From: Yersinia alsatica
GTDB taxonomy: Bacteria; Pseudomonadota; Gammaproteobacteria; Enterobacterales; Enterobacteriaceae
Reading direction: 5' to 3'
NCBI RefSeq assembly: GCF_902170305.1
Contig: NZ_CABHWW010000028.1
Location: 124,001-188,000, forward strand
Length of the DNA stretch: 64,000 nucleotides
Shown here: one piece after another, positions 24,870 through 34,742 of the stretch
Layout of the letters: each line of letters starts with the position of its first letter
Position numbering within the stretch: the first letter of the stretch is position 1
Notes under the pieces: generated by a model
What the model was told of the DNA's origin: nothing
Databases searched by the model: none
What the model saw: the letters and a program-made list of their open reading frames with translations, nothing else
Made by a program: the position numbers and the translations under genes

Positions 24870-25759
24870 TTGATTCATATATAAAATATGCAATTAACTA
24901 CGCTCTAGCGGCGCAGTTTGCACCTGACAAGGGGCATTGGTTGGCAGCACATCGCCAAGTTAACACGGGCATTATGCTGTTAAAAGCTCAAATATTAACC
25001 AAATACACTGTTGGTGAATGATGCCGATGCTCAATATTATCTTTTATTATCCCGAGCAGATCCATTTTGTAACAATAATATTCACTATTAAAAATAGCAA
25101 AATTGTACGTTGAAATATCCAATAGCTAATAAAATTACTTAAAATCTGATAGTTGAAAATTCATATTTGGCTCGCAGACAAAATTAATAATTAATCATGC
25201 CATGTGATTTGCCTTTTCAAGTGGCTCTGGTTTTATTTTTTATAAAATGATAATGGCAGATTGAATTGTTAACCCGTTTTGGCATCAGTGGAGCTTAAGC
25301 CAAATGTTAAAATAATCAGTTTTGGTAAATAATTGACGTAATTGGAAAAAATTTATGCTGGTTTTTTGCACTGATTTTTATCGAACTTTGAGAAGAGCAA
25401 AAAGAACCCGTTTCAGCAAGGGGGGCGCGGGTTTGGTGAGTTTTTAAATGGCAATACTTCAGTGTTTTCAATGCCAAATTAGGCTTTTTTTATCAATTAG
25501 GTTTGCTTAATTGGGCTAAGAGGCTCATTTCATCTTTAAGTCAGATAGAACTTTCATTTCCGGTTAAATAACTAAAGTAAGTAATATGTAATTAAAGTCA
25601 TATCGTTAATTAGCCATGCTCGGTTAATGATATTCAATTCCATCTGTATCCCCCACATTACTACTTGACAGATTTTCTAACTTCTGGCAAATGAAATATT
25701 TTGCTGAAACGGTTTTAGTTCACAGATATTTTCCTCGCATTAACTCAATCAATTATCCA
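24870..25759. other. Gene-free AT-rich stretch upstream of hybO
   Basis: No open frame of interest on either strand. Features seen: a nested hairpin with TTAAC (25269-25273)/GTTAA (25306-25310) and TTTGGC (25278-25283)/GCCAAA (25299-25304). There is also an AACCCG/CGGGTT hairpin (25405-25433) ending near GTTTTT at 25440, which could be the 3' end of a small RNA. Otherwise it looks like decayed or regulatory DNA. Confidence 0.55.
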
Positions 25760-25773
25760 TTGATAAAGATCAA
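25760..25773 (+). promoter_or_regulatory. FNR box of the hyb operon
   Basis: TTGATAAAGATCAA is a perfect match to TTGAT-N4-ATCAA. If it is centred at -41.5 (class II activation), transcription starts near 25808, with CAAAAT at the -10 position. This would couple hydrogenase-2 expression to anaerobiosis. The leader to hybO would be about 120 nt. Confidence 0.85.
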
Positions 25774-25930
25774 CTTAATTAAATTTCGGAGGTTACAAAA
25801 TATTAACACAAAACCATGTTTTATCTAAGGGTATGCTCATCATCTTTCACGTCGCAGGTGCGCTTGCTGTTTTCCTGAATCTTGAAATTTAGTGGGTATA
25901 AGTAGAATAATAAAAAATAGGGGAAAAAAC

Positions 25931-27046
25931 ATGCTTTCCCAGCATGGCGTTAACCGTCGTGATTTTATGAAACTTTGTGCAGCATTAGCTGCCACCATGG
26001 GTCTCAGCAGCAAGGCTGCCGCTGAAATCGCTAGTACAGTGAGTTCACCCCAACGTCCGCCAGTCATCTGGATTGGTGCGCAGGAGTGTACCGGTTGTAC
26101 CGAGTCACTGTTACGTTCAACTCACCCGACCATTGAGAACCTGCTGCTGAGTGTTATCTCAATGGAGTATCACGAAGTTCTCTCTGCCGCCTTTGGTGAT
26201 CAGGCGGAAGAGAACAAGCACCACGCAATTGAAAAGTACAAAGGGAAATATGTACTGGTGGTGGATGGTTCTATCCCACTGAAAGACGGTGGGATTTACT
26301 GCATGGTTGCCGGTAAACCTATTGTCGAGCATATTCGTGAAGCCGCAGAGCATGCAGCGGCTATTATTGCTATTGGCTCCTGTTCTGCCTGGGGCGGCGT
26401 ACCTGCCACTGGCGGCAACCCAACCGGCGCGGTTAGCTTGCAAGAGGTGCTGCCGGGCAAAACCGTCATTAATATCCCCGGCTGCCCACCTAATCCGCAT
26501 AACTTTCTGGCGACAGTGGCCCATATCATTACCTTCCAGCGGCCACCCGCATTGGATGCCAAAAACCGCCCAACCTTTGCTTATGGCCGCCTGATCCACG
26601 AAAACTGCGAACGGCGTCCACACTTTGATGCTGGCCGTTTTGCCCGTCAGTTTGGTGATGAAGGCCATCGACAAGGTTGGTGTCTTTATCATTTAGGCTG
26701 TAAGGGGCCGGAGACCTATGGCAACTGCCCGACACTGGAGTTCTGTGATGTCGGCGGGGGTATCTGGCCGGTCGGGATAGGGCATCCTTGCTACGGTTGT
26801 AATGAAGAAGGCATCGGTTTCACCAAAGGTATCGCGCAATTGTCCAGTGTTGAACATCCGACACCGCGTGGCGAGCTACCGCTGATCCATAACGCCGAAG
26901 GCGGCAAGATCTCGACCACCGCCACGGCGTTACTGGGTGGGGTCGTGGGATTGGTCGCCGGTGTCAGCTTGATGACGGTGCGTGAACTGGGGCGGCAACA
27001 GAAACAGCGCCGCAAAGATGACGATCACTCATCGCGGGAGGAGTAG
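25931..27046 (+). CDS. hybO: Hydrogenase 2 small subunit HybO
   Basis: Electron-transfer subunit of the membrane [NiFe]-hydrogenase 2, exported folded by Tat with HybC. It has 371 residues against 372 in E. coli. A Tat motif NRRDFMKLC lies near residue 8. The iron-sulfur ligands are in [42 protein letters not shown] and [12 protein letters not shown]-terminal membrane anchor ([17 protein letters not shown]) precedes a basic tail. The frame extends 13 codons upstream to 25892, but the ATG at 25931 aligns with HybO starts and has AGGGGA upstream. First gene of the operon; hybA follows 2 bp later. Confidence 0.96.
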   Translation: MLSQHGVNRRDFMKLCAALAATMGLSSKAAAEIASTVSSPQRPPVIWIGAQECTGCTESLLRSTHPTIENLLLSVISMEYHEVLSAAFGDQAEENKHHAIEKYKGKYVLVVDGSIPLKDGGIYCMVAGKPIVEHIREAAEHAAAIIAIGSCSAWGGVPATGGNPTGAVSLQEVLPGKTVINIPGCPPNPHNFLATVAHIITFQRPPALDAKNRPTFAYGRLIHENCERRPHFDAGRFARQFGDEGHRQGWCLYHLGCKGPETYGNCPTLEFCDVGGGIWPVGIGHPCYGCNEEGIGFTKGIAQLSSVEHPTPRGELPLIHNAEGGKISTTATALLGGVVGLVAGVSLMTVRELGRQQKQRRKDDDHSSREE

Positions 27047-27048
27047 CC

Positions 27049-28089
27049 GTGAACCGACGTCACTTTTTCAAATTAGCCTCTGGTGGTGTGCTGTTGGCGG
27101 GGCTGTCGCCCAGCACCAAAGCTGAGGTACAAAACCGGCCACCGATTCCCGGTGCGCTGGGGATGTTATATGACTCCACATTATGTGTCGGTTGTCAGGC
27201 CTGCGTGAGCAAATGCCAGCAGGTCAATCATAGCGAGATATACGCCCGCGGCGAGGCTGTTTGGTCCGAGAATGACAAACTCAGCCCCTTCACCAACAAT
27301 ATTATTCAGGTATGGACCAGCGGCGCGGGGGTTAATAAAGATCAATTAGAAGATGGCTATGCCTATATCAAAAAGCAGTGCATGCATTGCGTTGATCCCA
27401 ATTGTGTCTCCGTCTGCCCGGTAAGTGCCCTGCGCAAAGATGCCAAAACCGGCATTGTTCACTACGACCCCGATGTTTGTACCGGTTGCCGTTATTGCAT
27501 GGTCGGTTGCCCGTTCAATGTGCCGAAATATGATTACGACAACCCCTTTGGCAAGATTCATAAATGTGAATTGTGCAACCAGAAAGGGGTTGAGCGTTTG
27601 GATAAAGGCGGTTTACCCGGCTGTGTTGAAGTCTGTCCGACCGGGGCGGTGATATTCGGTACTCGCGAGGAACTGCTGTCAGAAGCTCAACGGCGGCTGA
27701 CGCTAACGCCGGGTGAAAACTACCGTTTCCCACGTCAGACTCTCAGTGCCAATGACACCTATGAGCATCCGGTCCCTCACTATGATAAGCACGTTTATGG
27801 TGAGAAAGAGGGCGGTGGCACCCAGGTTTTGGTGCTGGCGGGCATTCCGGCCGAGAAACTCGATTTACCACCATTGGCCGAACTGGCGACGGGCGCTCGC
27901 TCTGAGCATGTCCAGCACACGTTGTACAAAGGCATGATCCTACCGCTGGCGGTACTGGCCGGGGTGACGGCATTGGTGCACAGAAATACGCGTGATGAGC
28001 GCAAAGACTCTGAACATGATGAAGATAAAAAGCATCATGGCGAGTCGGGCACGCCGGATAAAAAGGAAGGTCCAGATGACGATGCATAA
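27049..28089 (+). CDS. hybA: Hydrogenase 2 ferredoxin-type subunit HybA
   Basis: Periplasmic 16-iron ferredoxin subunit that passes electrons to HybB; 346 residues. A twin-Arg signal (NRRHFFKLA) is at the N-terminus. Four [4Fe-4S] ligand sets follow: [35 protein letters not shown], and CELCNQKG...CVEVC. A C-terminal helix [16 protein letters not shown] anchors it, followed by a His/Asp/Lys-rich tail longer than in E. coli. GTG start with GGAGGAG upstream. Its end overlaps hybB by 14 bp. Confidence 0.95.
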   Translation: MNRRHFFKLASGGVLLAGLSPSTKAEVQNRPPIPGALGMLYDSTLCVGCQACVSKCQQVNHSEIYARGEAVWSENDKLSPFTNNIIQVWTSGAGVNKDQLEDGYAYIKKQCMHCVDPNCVSVCPVSALRKDAKTGIVHYDPDVCTGCRYCMVGCPFNVPKYDYDNPFGKIHKCELCNQKGVERLDKGGLPGCVEVCPTGAVIFGTREELLSEAQRRLTLTPGENYRFPRQTLSANDTYEHPVPHYDKHVYGEKEGGGTQVLVLAGIPAEKLDLPPLAELATGARSEHVQHTLYKGMILPLAVLAGVTALVHRNTRDERKDSEHDEDKKHHGESGTPDKKEGPDDDA

Positions 28090-29275
28090 ATCCAGCCCAC
28101 TGGGTGGGCGGCTGGTCAGTTGGCCGGTCATGCTGTTAGCGCCTTTTGTGGTGTTATGTGCGCTATTGATTGTCAAACGTTTGGTGCTAGGGCTGGGGTC
28201 GGTCAGTGACTTAAATGGCGGCTTCCCGTGGGGCATCTGGATTGCCTTCGACTTGCTGGTTGGCACCGGTTTGGCTTGCGGTGGCTGGGCATTGGCTTGG
28301 GCGGTTTATGTGTTTAACCGCGGGGAATATCACCCACTGGTACGCCCGGCACTGCTCGCCAGTTTGTTTGGTTATGCACTGGGTGGCTTATCGATAACCA
28401 TCGACGTGGGCCGCTACTGGAACCTGCCTTACTTCTTTATCCCCGGGCATTTCAACGTTAACTCGGTGCTGTTCGAAACCGCGGTCTGTATGACGATCTA
28501 TATTGGCGTCATGGCGGTGGAGTTTGCTCCGGCGTTATTTGAACGCCTCGGTTGGAAAGTGTCGCTTAAGCGCCTCAATAAAGTGATGTTTTTTGTCATC
28601 GCATTGGGTGCGCTGCTACCCACCATGCACCAATCCTCAATGGGATCGTTGATGATTGCCGCCGGTGCCAAGATTCACCCGCTATGGCAAAGCTATGAAA
28701 TGTTGCCGCTGTTCTCCCTGCTGACGGCTGCTATTCTTGGCTTCTCTATTGTCATCTTTGAAGGCTCATTGGTTCAGGCCGGATTGCGTGGGCGAGGGGC
28801 AAACGAAGCTCCGCTATTCGCGCGGTTGACCACCATCATCGACGTATTCCTGCTGCTGTTTATTGTGCTGCGTCTTGGTGAGGTGATCGTGCGCCATAAA
28901 ACCGATTATCTGTGGCTGTTTGACCGCTATTCCATTGCTTTCTGGGCTGAAATTATCCTGATGGCGTTGCCGTTGCTGATTTTCCGCATTCCGAAAGCCA
29001 GACAAGACAGCCGCCTACTGTTTATCGGTGCGCTCTGCATGATTGGTGGCGGAGCCTTATGGCGGCTGAATTACTCGCTATTGGCCTTCAGCCCCGGCGG
29101 CGGCTACAACTATTTCCCAACCACCAGTGAAATCCTGATCTCCATCGGCTTCGTCGCCATTGAGGTCTGCGCCTACATTTTATTGATTCGACTGTTGCCG
29201 GTGCTTCCTGCTCACGGGCAGTTACATAAGAATAATCAGACAGAGGTAAAGCATGAGCCAACGCATCACCATTGA
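28076..29275 (+). CDS. hybB: Hydrogenase 2 integral membrane subunit HybB
   Basis: NrfD/PsrC-type polytopic membrane protein linking HybA to the menaquinone pool; 399 residues with about ten hydrophobic helices. Conserved stretches include [40 protein letters not shown] and [20 protein letters not shown]. The frame is open upstream to 27992, in the 3' end of hybA. The ATG at 28076 gives the normal HybB N-terminus and has AAGGAAGG a few bases before it. It overlaps hybC by 23 bp. Confidence 0.95.
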   Translation: MTMHKSSPLGGRLVSWPVMLLAPFVVLCALLIVKRLVLGLGSVSDLNGGFPWGIWIAFDLLVGTGLACGGWALAWAVYVFNRGEYHPLVRPALLASLFGYALGGLSITIDVGRYWNLPYFFIPGHFNVNSVLFETAVCMTIYIGVMAVEFAPALFERLGWKVSLKRLNKVMFFVIALGALLPTMHQSSMGSLMIAAGAKIHPLWQSYEMLPLFSLLTAAILGFSIVIFEGSLVQAGLRGRGANEAPLFARLTTIIDVFLLLFIVLRLGEVIVRHKTDYLWLFDRYSIAFWAEIILMALPLLIFRIPKARQDSRLLFIGALCMIGGGALWRLNYSLLAFSPGGGYNYFPTTSEILISIGFVAIEVCAYILLIRLLPVLPAHGQLHKNNQTEVKHEPTHHH

Positions 29276-30947
29276 TCCCGTCACCCGAATTGAGGGACAC
29301 CTGCGGATCGACTGCGAAATTGAGGACGGCAAAGTCATTAAGGCTTGGTCCTCCGGCACCATGTGGCGTGGCATGGAAGAAATTCTGCAAGGTAATGATC
29401 CGCGCGATGCTTGGATGATTGTGCAGCGCATTTGTGGCGTCTGCACCACCATCCACGCCATTGCCTCGGTGCGTGCAGTCGAGAATGCATTAGGAATGGA
29501 AGTGCCAGTCAATGCGCAGCATATCCGCAACCTGATTCTGGCTGCGCACAGTATTCATGACCATATCGTCCACTTCTATCAGCTATCGGCATTGGACTGG
29601 GTGGATGTCACCTCGGCACTGCAAGCTTCGCCACGCAAAGCGGCAGAGATGCTAAGAGGGCTGTCAAGCTGGCCGCTTAATAGTGAGCAGGAGTTTGCCC
29701 GCGTACAGCAGAAAATCAAGGATTTAGTCGCCAGCGGCCAGTTAGGTATTTTTGCCAACGGTTATTGGGGCCATCCAGCAATGGCATTGCCGCCGGAAGT
29801 GAATCTGATTGCCGTGGCACATTACCTGCAAGCGCTTGAGTGCCAGCGCGATGCCAACCGCATTGTGGCGGTACTGGGCGGCAAAACGCCGCATATTCAA
29901 AACCTGGCGGTAGGCGGGGTTGCCAACCCGATTAATCTGGATATGCCGAGTGTGCTGAATCTGGAACGCCTGATGCTGGTGAAGTCCTTTATCGACCGCT
30001 TGGGGAGCTTTATCGAGCAAGTCTACAAAGTGGATACCGCGGTGATCGCTGCCCATTATCCGGGCTGGCTCAATCTGGGCAAAGGGGCTGATTATTACCT
30101 CAGCGTGCCGGAGCTGCCCATCGATCGCAAAGGAGAAACCTTCCTGCTGCCAGGCGGTTATCTGGAAAATGGCACCTTCCGCCCGATTGTTAATCACAAC
30201 GATCCTTACTTGATCAAAGGGATTGCCGAGAGTGGTAAGCATGCCTGGTACAAGGACGATGAACCGCTGGCCCCTTGGGAAGGGAAAACTAACCCGAACT
30301 ACACTGGCTGGCAGGAAGATGGCAAATACTCTTGGGTAAAAGCGCCGACATTCTATGGCAAAACTGTGGAAGTTGGGCCGCTGGCTTGGTTGATGTGTGG
30401 GATAGCGGCAGATCATGGGCCAACCAAACAGCACTTTAGTGATATTGGTGCGGCTTACCACACCTTAAGTGGGCAGAGTATTAGCGCTGAACAACTGCCA
30501 TCAACATTGGGCCGCATTATTGGTCGTGCGGTGCATTGCTGTGTGCTGCATGAGACGTTGGCCCAGCAATGGACGGCACTGGTGACTAATATTGGCACCG
30601 GTGATGTCGAAACCTTTATCAAACCTGACATTCCCCTGACAGGTGAAATCCGTGGCGTGGGCTTTGAAGAAGCCCCGCGCGGCATGCTGTCGCACTGGGT
30701 GGTTATCAAAGATGGCAAAATCGCCAATTATCAGGCGGTGGTGCCATCAACCTGGAATGCTGGGCCGCGAAACTATAACGATGAACCGGGTCCTTACGAG
30801 CAAGCGCTAGTCGGGACGCCGGTGGCCGATCCTGCCAAACCACTGGAGGTGGTGCGGACCATTCACTCATTCGACCCGTGCATGTCCTGTGCTGTACATA
30901 TTGTCGACACAACGGGCAACGAAGTGACCAAAGTCAAGGTGCTGTGA
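29253..30947 (+). CDS. hybC: Hydrogenase 2 large (catalytic) subunit HybC
   Basis: NiFe active-site subunit that oxidises H2 on the periplasmic side; 564 residues. The N-terminal Ni ligands are in RICGVCTTIH and the C-terminal ones in DPCMSCAVH; the short tail after that His (IVDTTGNEVTKVKVL) is the peptide removed by HybD after Ni insertion. It lacks its own export signal and travels with HybO. An AGAGGTAA Shine-Dalgarno lies inside the hybB 3' end. Its TGA overlaps the hybD ATG by 1 bp. Confidence 0.97.
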   Translation: MSQRITIDPVTRIEGHLRIDCEIEDGKVIKAWSSGTMWRGMEEILQGNDPRDAWMIVQRICGVCTTIHAIASVRAVENALGMEVPVNAQHIRNLILAAHSIHDHIVHFYQLSALDWVDVTSALQASPRKAAEMLRGLSSWPLNSEQEFARVQQKIKDLVASGQLGIFANGYWGHPAMALPPEVNLIAVAHYLQALECQRDANRIVAVLGGKTPHIQNLAVGGVANPINLDMPSVLNLERLMLVKSFIDRLGSFIEQVYKVDTAVIAAHYPGWLNLGKGADYYLSVPELPIDRKGETFLLPGGYLENGTFRPIVNHNDPYLIKGIAESGKHAWYKDDEPLAPWEGKTNPNYTGWQEDGKYSWVKAPTFYGKTVEVGPLAWLMCGIAADHGPTKQHFSDIGAAYHTLSGQSISAEQLPSTLGRIIGRAVHCCVLHETLAQQWTALVTNIGTGDVETFIKPDIPLTGEIRGVGFEEAPRGMLSHWVVIKDGKIANYQAVVPSTWNAGPRNYNDEPGPYEQALVGTPVADPAKPLEVVRTIHSFDPCMSCAVHIVDTTGNEVTKVKVL

Positions 30948-31438
30948 TGGGGATTTTGGTATTAGGTATAGGTAACTTATTACTCAGTGATGAAGCTGTC
31001 GGGGTGCGGATTGTCGAGGCGCTGGAACAGCGCTTTCACATCCCAGCGGGAGTGGAGGTGCTGGATGGTGGCACTGCCGGTTTGGAGTTGATGGAAGCGA
31101 TGGCAAATCGCGAACATCTGATTGTCGCTGATGCGGTATTGACCGGGCAGTCACCGGGTAGCGTGGTGGTGCTGCGGGATAAAGAAATTCCGGCGATGTT
31201 CAGTCGCAAAGTGTCACCGCATCAGTTGGGGCTCTGCGATGTGCTGATGGCGCTGCAACTGACCGACGAGTTCCCGCGCCAGCTTACGTTAGTGGGGGTA
31301 GTGCCCGAATCGCTGGCACCGAAGATTGGCCTGACGCCGACGGTCACGCAGGCCATCGAACCGGCGCTGGAACAGATTATCGCGGCACTACAGGTCAGCG
31401 GAATCACGCTCAAAGCACGGGAAGAAAGCCATGTCTGA
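30947..31438 (+). CDS. hybD: HybC maturation endopeptidase HybD
   Basis: Nickel-dependent protease that clips the HybC C-terminal tail. It has 163 residues against 164 in E. coli, starting MGILVLGIGNLLLSDEAVGV, where the conserved Glu in DEAVG replaces the Asp/Glu metal ligand position. Other family blocks are LDGGTAGLELM and the KVSPHQLGLCDVL His region. I use the ATG overlapping the hybC stop (TGATG), not the upstream in-frame extension to 30878. Confidence 0.95.
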   Translation: MGILVLGIGNLLLSDEAVGVRIVEALEQRFHIPAGVEVLDGGTAGLELMEAMANREHLIVADAVLTGQSPGSVVVLRDKEIPAMFSRKVSPHQLGLCDVLMALQLTDEFPRQLTLVGVVPESLAPKIGLTPTVTQAIEPALEQIIAALQVSGITLKAREESHV

Positions 31439-31928
31439 TGTCATTGCCGGCCATGCACAAAATCCGACGGAATTGCTGGAACAGGTGTTTAGCCAGATAG
31501 CGGCCGATGAAATGTGCAAATTGCCATTTTACCGCGACCATATTCCCCTGCGCGCCTGTGGATTTCAGTTATTTGAGCAGCAATGGATTGGCGCGTTATT
31601 GACTCCATGGATGCTGAGTCTGGTGGTATTGCCAGGGCCACAGCAAAGCTGGCAACGCCGTATTGTGGGAGAGCGCCTGATGCTGGCGCTACCTTGCGGC
31701 ACCATCGGTTTTACCGTTAGCGAGATTGCCGGTTGCGGCCAGTATTTGAGCCGCTCGTTGATGTCGCCGCTGGACACTGCGCTTGGTGCAGAACAGGCGG
31801 TGCAACTGGCAGAACAGAGTGCGCGCATGGCGCTGTCACTGCCGGTGGTGGATGCAGATGCTCCTGCCAATCCACGGCGGCGCGCCTTGTTTAGTAAGGT
31901 CACTCAAATGACGAATCCGCATGCATGA
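31431..31928 (+). CDS. hybE: Hydrogenase 2 assembly chaperone HybE
   Basis: Cytoplasmic chaperone that coordinates assembly and Tat export of the HybO-HybC pair; 165 residues. The sequence contains the family blocks FYRDHIPLRACGFQLFEQQW and WIGALLTPWMLSLVVLPGP followed by an ALPCGTIGF segment. It overlaps hybD by 8 bp and hypA by 8 bp. It may bind the twin-arginine region of HybO (inference from E. coli). Confidence 0.93.
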   Translation: MSDVIAGHAQNPTELLEQVFSQIAADEMCKLPFYRDHIPLRACGFQLFEQQWIGALLTPWMLSLVVLPGPQQSWQRRIVGERLMLALPCGTIGFTVSEIAGCGQYLSRSLMSPLDTALGAEQAVQLAEQSARMALSLPVVDADAPANPRRRALFSKVTQMTNPHA

Positions 31929-32262
31929 AATCAGTTTATGCCTCAGCACATTGGAGCTGATTGAGAAACAGGCACAATTGCACGGTGCCAAACGGATAAC
32001 AGCGGTATGGCTGGAGATTGGTGCGCTATCTTGTATTGAAGAGAGCGCTTTGCGTTTTAGTTTTGATAGCGCCAGCCGCCAGACACTGGCTGCGGGGTGC
32101 CAATTGCACCTTAGCTATCAGCCAGCCAAAGCCTGGTGCTGGGAGTGCAGCACCAGTGTTGCTATTGAACGGCATGATGCCGGGTGCCCGCATTGCGGCA
32201 GCCATGCTCTGCAAGTGGAGAGTGGCAGCAATTTGCAGGTAAAACAGATAGAAGTGGAATAA
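31921..32262 (+). CDS. hypA: Nickel insertion protein HypA (HybF type)
   Basis: A 113-residue Ni/Zn metallochaperone. The N-terminal MHEISLC supplies the Ni-binding His2, and a zinc knuckle of two CxxC pairs is present (CWECSTS ... CPHCGS). It works with HypB to load Ni into the large subunit. In E. coli the hyb-specific copy is hybF; here it is the only one in the window and serves as HypA. Start ATG lies inside the hybE 3' end. Confidence 0.95.
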   Translation: MHEISLCLSTLELIEKQAQLHGAKRITAVWLEIGALSCIEESALRFSFDSASRQTLAAGCQLHLSYQPAKAWCWECSTSVAIERHDAGCPHCGSHALQVESGSNLQVKQIEVE

Positions 32263-32282
32263 TCCTGAAGGAGTGAATTCCT

Positions 32283-33362
32283 ATGTGTACGACTTGTGGT
32301 TGCGCCAGCGGCGAGAGAAAGATCGAGGGCGACGACAATCATCATGATGATGATCACCACCACGACGATCATCACGACCACCATCATCATCATGATGACG
32401 GCCACCACGATCATCATCACCATGATCATCATGAAAGCGCTGCCCAGCCGCAAAAAATTCAGCATAAACATAAAAATAAATATGTCGCTAAAGGCACGCA
32501 GCCGGTCATTGTTCACCACCACTATTATTACCATCAAGGTGATGTTCATCATCATTATCATGGCAAAGCGCCGGAACCGATGGCGGGTAACGAACCTGAG
32601 GATACCGACGCTCCGGCAGCAGAGCCTTTTGCCCCACAAGTTCATGCCGATAAACTTGGGCTGCATTATGGTCAGGGTGAGGCCGGTAGCCACGCGCCGG
32701 GCATGGGACAGCGCCGCTTACTGCAAATTGAGCAAGATGTACTGAGCAAAAATAATCAGTTAGCCAGCCATAACCGTGAGCATTTTGTCGAACAACATAT
32801 TTTGGCGCTGAATTTGGTTTCCAGTCCCGGTTCCGGCAAAACCACTTTGTTGACCACGACTTTACAGTTGCTGGCCGGGCGAGTGCCTTGCGCAGTGATT
32901 GAAGGTGATCAGCAAACTACCCATGATGCCGAGCGCATTCGCGCTACCGGCGTGCCAGCGATTCAGGTTAATACCGGCAAAGGCTGTCATCTGGATGCGC
33001 AGATGGTGCACGATGCCGCGCACCGATTGGGGCTTGCCAATGATAGCCTGCTGTTTATCGAAAACGTCGGCAACTTGGTCTGCCCGGCCAGCTTTGATCT
33101 GGGCGAACGCCACAAAGTGGCGGTGCTCTCGGTTACTGAGGGTGAAGATAAACCGTTGAAATATCCTCATATGTTTGCTGCATCCACCCTGATGATTATC
33201 AATAAAATCGATCTGTTGCCGTATCTGGATTTTGATATTGAGCAGTGCATCGCCTATGCCCGTCAGGTGAACCCCGATATTCAGGTTATTGCTCTGTCAG
33301 CCAGTAGCGGCGAGGGCATGGACTTGTGGCTGGAATGGCTGGAGGCGCAGCGATGTGCTTAG
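32283..33362 (+). CDS. hypB: Hydrogenase nickel GTPase HypB with His-rich domain
   Basis: GTPase that supplies Ni to the hydrogenase precursor; 359 residues against 290 in E. coli. The N-terminus MCTTCGC is the high-affinity Ni site. Residues 20-50 are almost pure His/Asp (20 His in 31 positions), with a second His/Tyr-rich patch at about 78-93. The G domain begins with the P-loop SSPGSGKTT at about 180, followed by EGDQQT and the NKIDLLPYL specificity motif. The extra residues are the His-rich insert, a likely nickel store as in rhizobial HypB. It overlaps hypC by 10 bp. Confidence 0.95.
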   Translation: MCTTCGCASGERKIEGDDNHHDDDHHHDDHHDHHHHHDDGHHDHHHHDHHESAAQPQKIQHKHKNKYVAKGTQPVIVHHHYYYHQGDVHHHYHGKAPEPMAGNEPEDTDAPAAEPFAPQVHADKLGLHYGQGEAGSHAPGMGQRRLLQIEQDVLSKNNQLASHNREHFVEQHILALNLVSSPGSGKTTLLTTTLQLLAGRVPCAVIEGDQQTTHDAERIRATGVPAIQVNTGKGCHLDAQMVHDAAHRLGLANDSLLFIENVGNLVCPASFDLGERHKVAVLSVTEGEDKPLKYPHMFAASTLMIINKIDLLPYLDFDIEQCIAYARQVNPDIQVIALSASSGEGMDLWLEWLEAQRCA

Positions 33363-33637
33363 GCGTACCCGGCAAGATTGTGGCGGTAGGTGAAGATATC
33401 CACCAATTGGCATGGGTGGAAGTGAACGGCGTGAAACGCGAAATCAATATTGCGCTAGTGTGCGATGAAAGTCCGGCGGACTTGTTGGGCCAATGGGTTT
33501 TGGTGCATGTTGGGTTTGCCATGAGTCTGCTTGATGAAGAAGAAGCTCAGCAAACACTGGCGGCGTTAGCGCATATGCAAGCTGTTGGGCTAGATCTGGA
33601 TGATGTCGTAAGTGGGGCCAGCGATGCGCTACGTTGA
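33353..33637 (+). CDS. hypC: Hydrogenase maturation chaperone HypC/HybG
   Basis: A 94-residue chaperone that, with HypD, carries the Fe(CN)2CO unit to the large subunit. The essential N-terminal Met-Cys is seen in [13 protein letters not shown], so the ATG at 33353 must be the start, not the in-frame codon at 33326. GGAGG precedes it. Further family blocks: [13 protein letters not shown] and [17 protein letters not shown]. This position is hybG in E. coli; here one gene fills both the HypC and HybG roles. It overlaps hypD by 14 bp. Confidence 0.95.
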   Translation: MCLGVPGKIVAVGEDIHQLAWVEVNGVKREINIALVCDESPADLLGQWVLVHVGFAMSLLDEEEAQQTLAALAHMQAVGLDLDDVVSGASDALR

Positions 33638-34727
33638 TGAGTTTCGAGATCCGGCATTAGTGACGGCGTTGTTGAGCCGTATCGAAAACTTACTGCCGCA
33701 GATCCCGGATCAACAGCGCTTGCCGTTGCAGATCATGGAGGTGTGCGGCGGTCATACTCATGCGATCTTTAAATTTGGTCTTGATCAACTGCTCCCAGAT
33801 GGGCTGGAGTTTGTTCATGGGCCAGGCTGCCCGGTCTGTGTTCTGCCGATGGGGCGTATCGACAGTTGTTTGGAGATTGCCGCTCACCCAGAGGTGATTT
33901 TCTGCACTTATGGCGACGCCATGCGAGTGCCTGGCCGTAATGGTTCGATGCTGGATGCCAAGCGGCGCGGCGCGGATATTCGCGTGGTTTACTCACCACT
34001 GGATGCCCTGACGCTGGCACAGAATAACCCTTCCCGCGAGGTGGTATTTTTCGGCTTGGGCTTTGAAACGACCATGCCGGCCAGTGCCTTAACGCTACAA
34101 CAAGCCAAGCGGCTTGGGCTGACCAATTTCACTCTGTTCTGCCAGCACATCACCATTATTCCTACGTTGCGCAGTCTGCTACAGCAGCCCGATGTGCGGA
34201 TCGACGGCTTTCTGGCTCCAGGCCATGTCAGCATGGTGATCGGCACCACGCCATACCACTTTATCTGCGATCAATTCAATAAACCGCTGGTGGTCACCGG
34301 CTTTGAGCCGCTGGATATTTTACAAGGGTTGGTGATGCTACTGGAGCAGATGGTCAGTGGGCGCTGTGCCGTGGAAAACCAGTACCGGCGCATCGTGCCG
34401 GACAGCGGCAACCTATTGGCACAGCAAGCACTGGATGACGTGTTTATCGTTAAAGCTAGCAGCGAGTGGCGTGGGTTGGGCGAAATCGCCGATTCTGGTG
34501 TGCAACTTAGCCCGGCGTATCAGGCTTTTGATGCCGAACTGCGTTTCAAACCACAGCAGCAGAAAGTGGCGGATGACCCGCGATCCCGCTGTGGCGATGT
34601 GCTGACTGGGCGCTGTAAGCCGAACCAATGCCCGTTGTTCGGTGGCGAGTGCACGCCAGATAATGCATTTGGGGCGCTGATGGTTTCCTCTGAGGGAGCT
34701 TGCTCCGCTTACTACCAATATAAATAA
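33624..34727 (+). CDS. hypD: Fe(CN)2CO scaffold protein HypD
   Basis: Iron-sulfur scaffold on which Fe receives CO and cyanide ligands; 367 residues. Conserved Cys motifs: [20 protein letters not shown] and [16 protein letters not shown], and the C-terminal [4Fe-4S] ligand set [20 protein letters not shown] then [13 protein letters not shown] start at ATG 33624, which aligns with HypD ([10 protein letters not shown]), rather than the GTG at 33612. Starts inside hypC. Confidence 0.96.
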   Translation: MRYVDEFRDPALVTALLSRIENLLPQIPDQQRLPLQIMEVCGGHTHAIFKFGLDQLLPDGLEFVHGPGCPVCVLPMGRIDSCLEIAAHPEVIFCTYGDAMRVPGRNGSMLDAKRRGADIRVVYSPLDALTLAQNNPSREVVFFGLGFETTMPASALTLQQAKRLGLTNFTLFCQHITIIPTLRSLLQQPDVRIDGFLAPGHVSMVIGTTPYHFICDQFNKPLVVTGFEPLDILQGLVMLLEQMVSGRCAVENQYRRIVPDSGNLLAQQALDDVFIVKASSEWRGLGEIADSGVQLSPAYQAFDAELRFKPQQQKVADDPRSRCGDVLTGRCKPNQCPLFGGECTPDNAFGALMVSSEGACSAYYQYK

Positions 34728-34742
34728 ATCAGGCAATAATGA

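Noticed and set aside
25280-25295. GG-N10-GC (TGGCATCAGTGGAGCT) resembling sigma-54 upstream of hybO
   Set aside because: The -12 part lacks TTGC and it lies about 640 bp from hybO; the FNR box explains the operon better.
29742-30461. A 239-residue reverse frame opposite hybC
   Set aside because: Shadow of a well-conserved hydrogenase gene; no start site or recognisable domain.
32340-32440. Tandem repeat or CRISPR-like pattern of CAT/CAC/GAT triplets
   Set aside because: It is in-frame His/Asp codon repetition inside hypB, with no unique spacers.
32118-32693. A 191-residue reverse frame rich in Met, Ile and Val opposite hypB
   Set aside because: It is the complement of the His/Asp codon run of hypB and has no independent ribosome site or family pattern.
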